Part shown: positions 26,560-27,574 of the stretch, in pieces
How the letters are laid out: each line of letters begins with the position of its first letter
How positions within the stretch are numbered: the first letter of the stretch is position 1
Source of the DNA: a virus
DNA: 27,574 bases
Direction: 5' to 3' (one strand)
Virus record (IMG/VR): IMGVR_UViG_3300037485_001687
Coordinates: 1 to 27,574 of that record
Program-made: the position numbers and the translations under genes
Notes under the pieces: generated by a model
The model's input: the letters and a program-made list of their open reading frames with translations, nothing else
The model's database searches: none
Told to the model about the DNA's origin: nothing

Positions 26560-27258
26560 ATGAAAAAGTACAGCGTATTAGTAACAGAGGATTACGATGG
26601 TAACAGGGGTGATTCTATACACGAATCATTTGATTTTGAAAGTTTACAACAAGCAAAAGATGAATTTGCGAAACAATGCAAAGGCGATTATTCTGAGAAT
26701 GGTAAGTACTGCACTGTCGAACTGCAAGAGCTTACTATTGATGAAGAAGACTACATGTCTGACCCTGAGGTGCTCGAGTCTTTTCGCAAGCCTTCTAAGG
26801 CTATCCCTGACGGATCTATTATTGTCACATTCCACCACGTTCAATACATGCACTACTGCTATGCTGTGACACATGTACGTGAAGCATTCGGTGATACGCA
26901 TGAAAATCTCAATGTAAGCGTTGACAACACCAATAGACCCTGGGATGCCGTTTTCTCCAGCCTCGAAGAAATGACGCTTGCATTTGAAAACAAGTCTGGC
27001 ATGCCCTTTAACAAGTTGAATTCAGGCAGCAAAATCGTAACCGAATTCATCGAGTCGCAATACGACTATGATGTTGTTTTCAATTGTTCGCACAACACGA
27101 TGAGCAAGGGCTTCGCTTATCAATACGATAAAGCGGTAGACTACATTGACAGCAATAACGGCAGCAATGAGAGTTATTTTGCAGATTTCAAAGGCGGCAC
27201 GGCCAGCATCGTATGCAACCAGACCGGCATAGCTGTTTTTCAAACAGAAGTGATTTAA
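26560..27258 (+). CDS. Hypothetical protein beyond integrase
   Basis: A 232-residue acidic, aromatic-rich protein (MKKYSVLVTEDYDGNRGDSI). The first 75 residues read as a small alpha/beta domain with a strand-helix-strand pattern; the rest has repeated Asp, Asn and Tyr, with HVQYMHYCYAVTHVREAF near 93-110. No signal peptide, membrane span or known catalytic motif. It has its own promoter and is separated from the integrase by 119 bases, so it may be an accessory (moron-like) gene of the phage. A host origin cannot be excluded without the flanking sequence. Confidence 0.65.
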   Translation: MKKYSVLVTEDYDGNRGDSIHESFDFESLQQAKDEFAKQCKGDYSENGKYCTVELQELTIDEEDYMSDPEVLESFRKPSKAIPDGSIIVTFHHVQYMHYCYAVTHVREAFGDTHENLNVSVDNTNRPWDAVFSSLEEMTLAFENKSGMPFNKLNSGSKIVTEFIESQYDYDVVFNCSHNTMSKGFAYQYDKAVDYIDSNNGSNESYFADFKGGTASIVCNQTGIAVFQTEVI

Positions 27259-27326
27259 ACCCAAATCGCACAGGGGGGTCCAGCATCCTTACAACTGCTT
27301 TTTTCAAAACCCAAAAACAAAAAATC

Positions 27327-27548
27327 ATGTCACACTTATTAATTTCAAATGCAGAGCAAATTTTAAGAGAAAATTACAACAACTCTAATATGAGTTTAAA
27401 TTTCGATGCTTGGGTAAAAAATGAAGCGGATAACGACCCGGCATTTTTTAACTGGATTTTAAAAGATGGATCAAATGTAAATGATTACGGCTCAGGAATG
27501 ACGAGAGAGCAACAAGATGCAGTAGAAGATTTTATAAATTCATTATAA
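27327..27548 (+). CDS. Small acidic hypothetical protein
   Basis: A 73-residue product from ATG 27327 (MSHLLISNAEQILRENYNNS). The frame extends upstream but that part overlaps the preceding gene, and this ATG has an A-rich leader (CCCAAAAACAAAAAATC). It is acidic and helical (DAWVKNEADNDPAFFNWI, then GMTREQQDAVEDFINSL). No family recognised. The next start follows after 2 bases. Confidence 0.65.
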   Translation: MSHLLISNAEQILRENYNNSNMSLNFDAWVKNEADNDPAFFNWILKDGSNVNDYGSGMTREQQDAVEDFINSL

Positions 27549-27550
27549 CA

Positions 27551-27574
27551 ATGGTAAACGAAGCAACATTACAA
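27551..27574 (+). CDS. Start of a further gene (partial)
   Basis: ATG 27551 begins MVNEATLQ and runs to the window edge, 2 bases after the stop of the preceding gene. Eight codons are too few to judge; the spacing is the only support. Confidence 0.35.

Overview
The window looks like most of a temperate, tailed double-stranded DNA phage of a Bacteroidota host. Three things suggest the host phylum: promoters of the TTG-N20-TAnnTTTG type (26486-26516, and a weaker one near 23277), start codons preceded by A-rich leaders without a Shine-Dalgarno sequence, and a tRNA-Arg attachment site beside a Bacteroidota-style tyrosine integrase. The genus cannot be told from this sequence.

Layout on the minus strand, read in the direction of transcription (right to left). 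23255-22108: an early regulatory gene (Cro-like) and a run of small genes, then a tRNA-Met(CAT). 21923-15332: a recombination module made of a small ribbon-helix-helix-like protein, a RecT annealing protein, a large coiled-coil protein, an HNH homing endonuclease inserted between genes, a RecE/YqaJ-like exonuclease, a NinB-like protein, two small proteins whose tails carry possible sliding-clamp motifs, and a ParB-like protein. 15329-9831: a SNF2-family helicase interrupted by an intein, two small proteins, a replication-initiation-like protein, a Bacteroidota phage protein of unknown function and a PD-(D/E)XK endonuclease. 9795-7462: short hypothetical genes, some below 60 codons, with structured leaders. 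7422-1: packaging and head genes (small and large terminase, portal, two small proteins, scaffold-like protein, terminator, major capsid protein, a signal-peptide protein and the start of another virion gene that runs off the left edge).

Plus strand: 23363-25126 is the lysogeny side (CI/LexA-like S24 repressor, a HsdR-N-like nuclease-fold protein, an XRE-like protein). It is followed by attP, a 3' half of a tRNA-Arg(ACG) flanked by near-identical 21-bp direct repeats, then the integrase, then a separate promoter with unknown genes running off the right edge. Only the 3' half of the tRNA is present and phage-like genes lie on both sides, so this looks like a phage genome in its free or circular form rather than a prophage end.

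The most unusual object is at 13524-14645. A complete-looking Hint-type intein interrupts the DExH box of the SNF2 helicase. Inside it, on the same strand but in the +1 frame, lies an intact 308-codon gene for a two-zinc-knuckle, Vsr/PD-(D/E)XK-like homing endonuclease. Both frames stay open through the whole overlap, and conserved elements of both proteins lie on the same bases. Known intein endonucleases are normally fused in frame, or sit as separate genes between split-intein halves. An out-of-frame gene inside a continuous intein would be a distinct arrangement.
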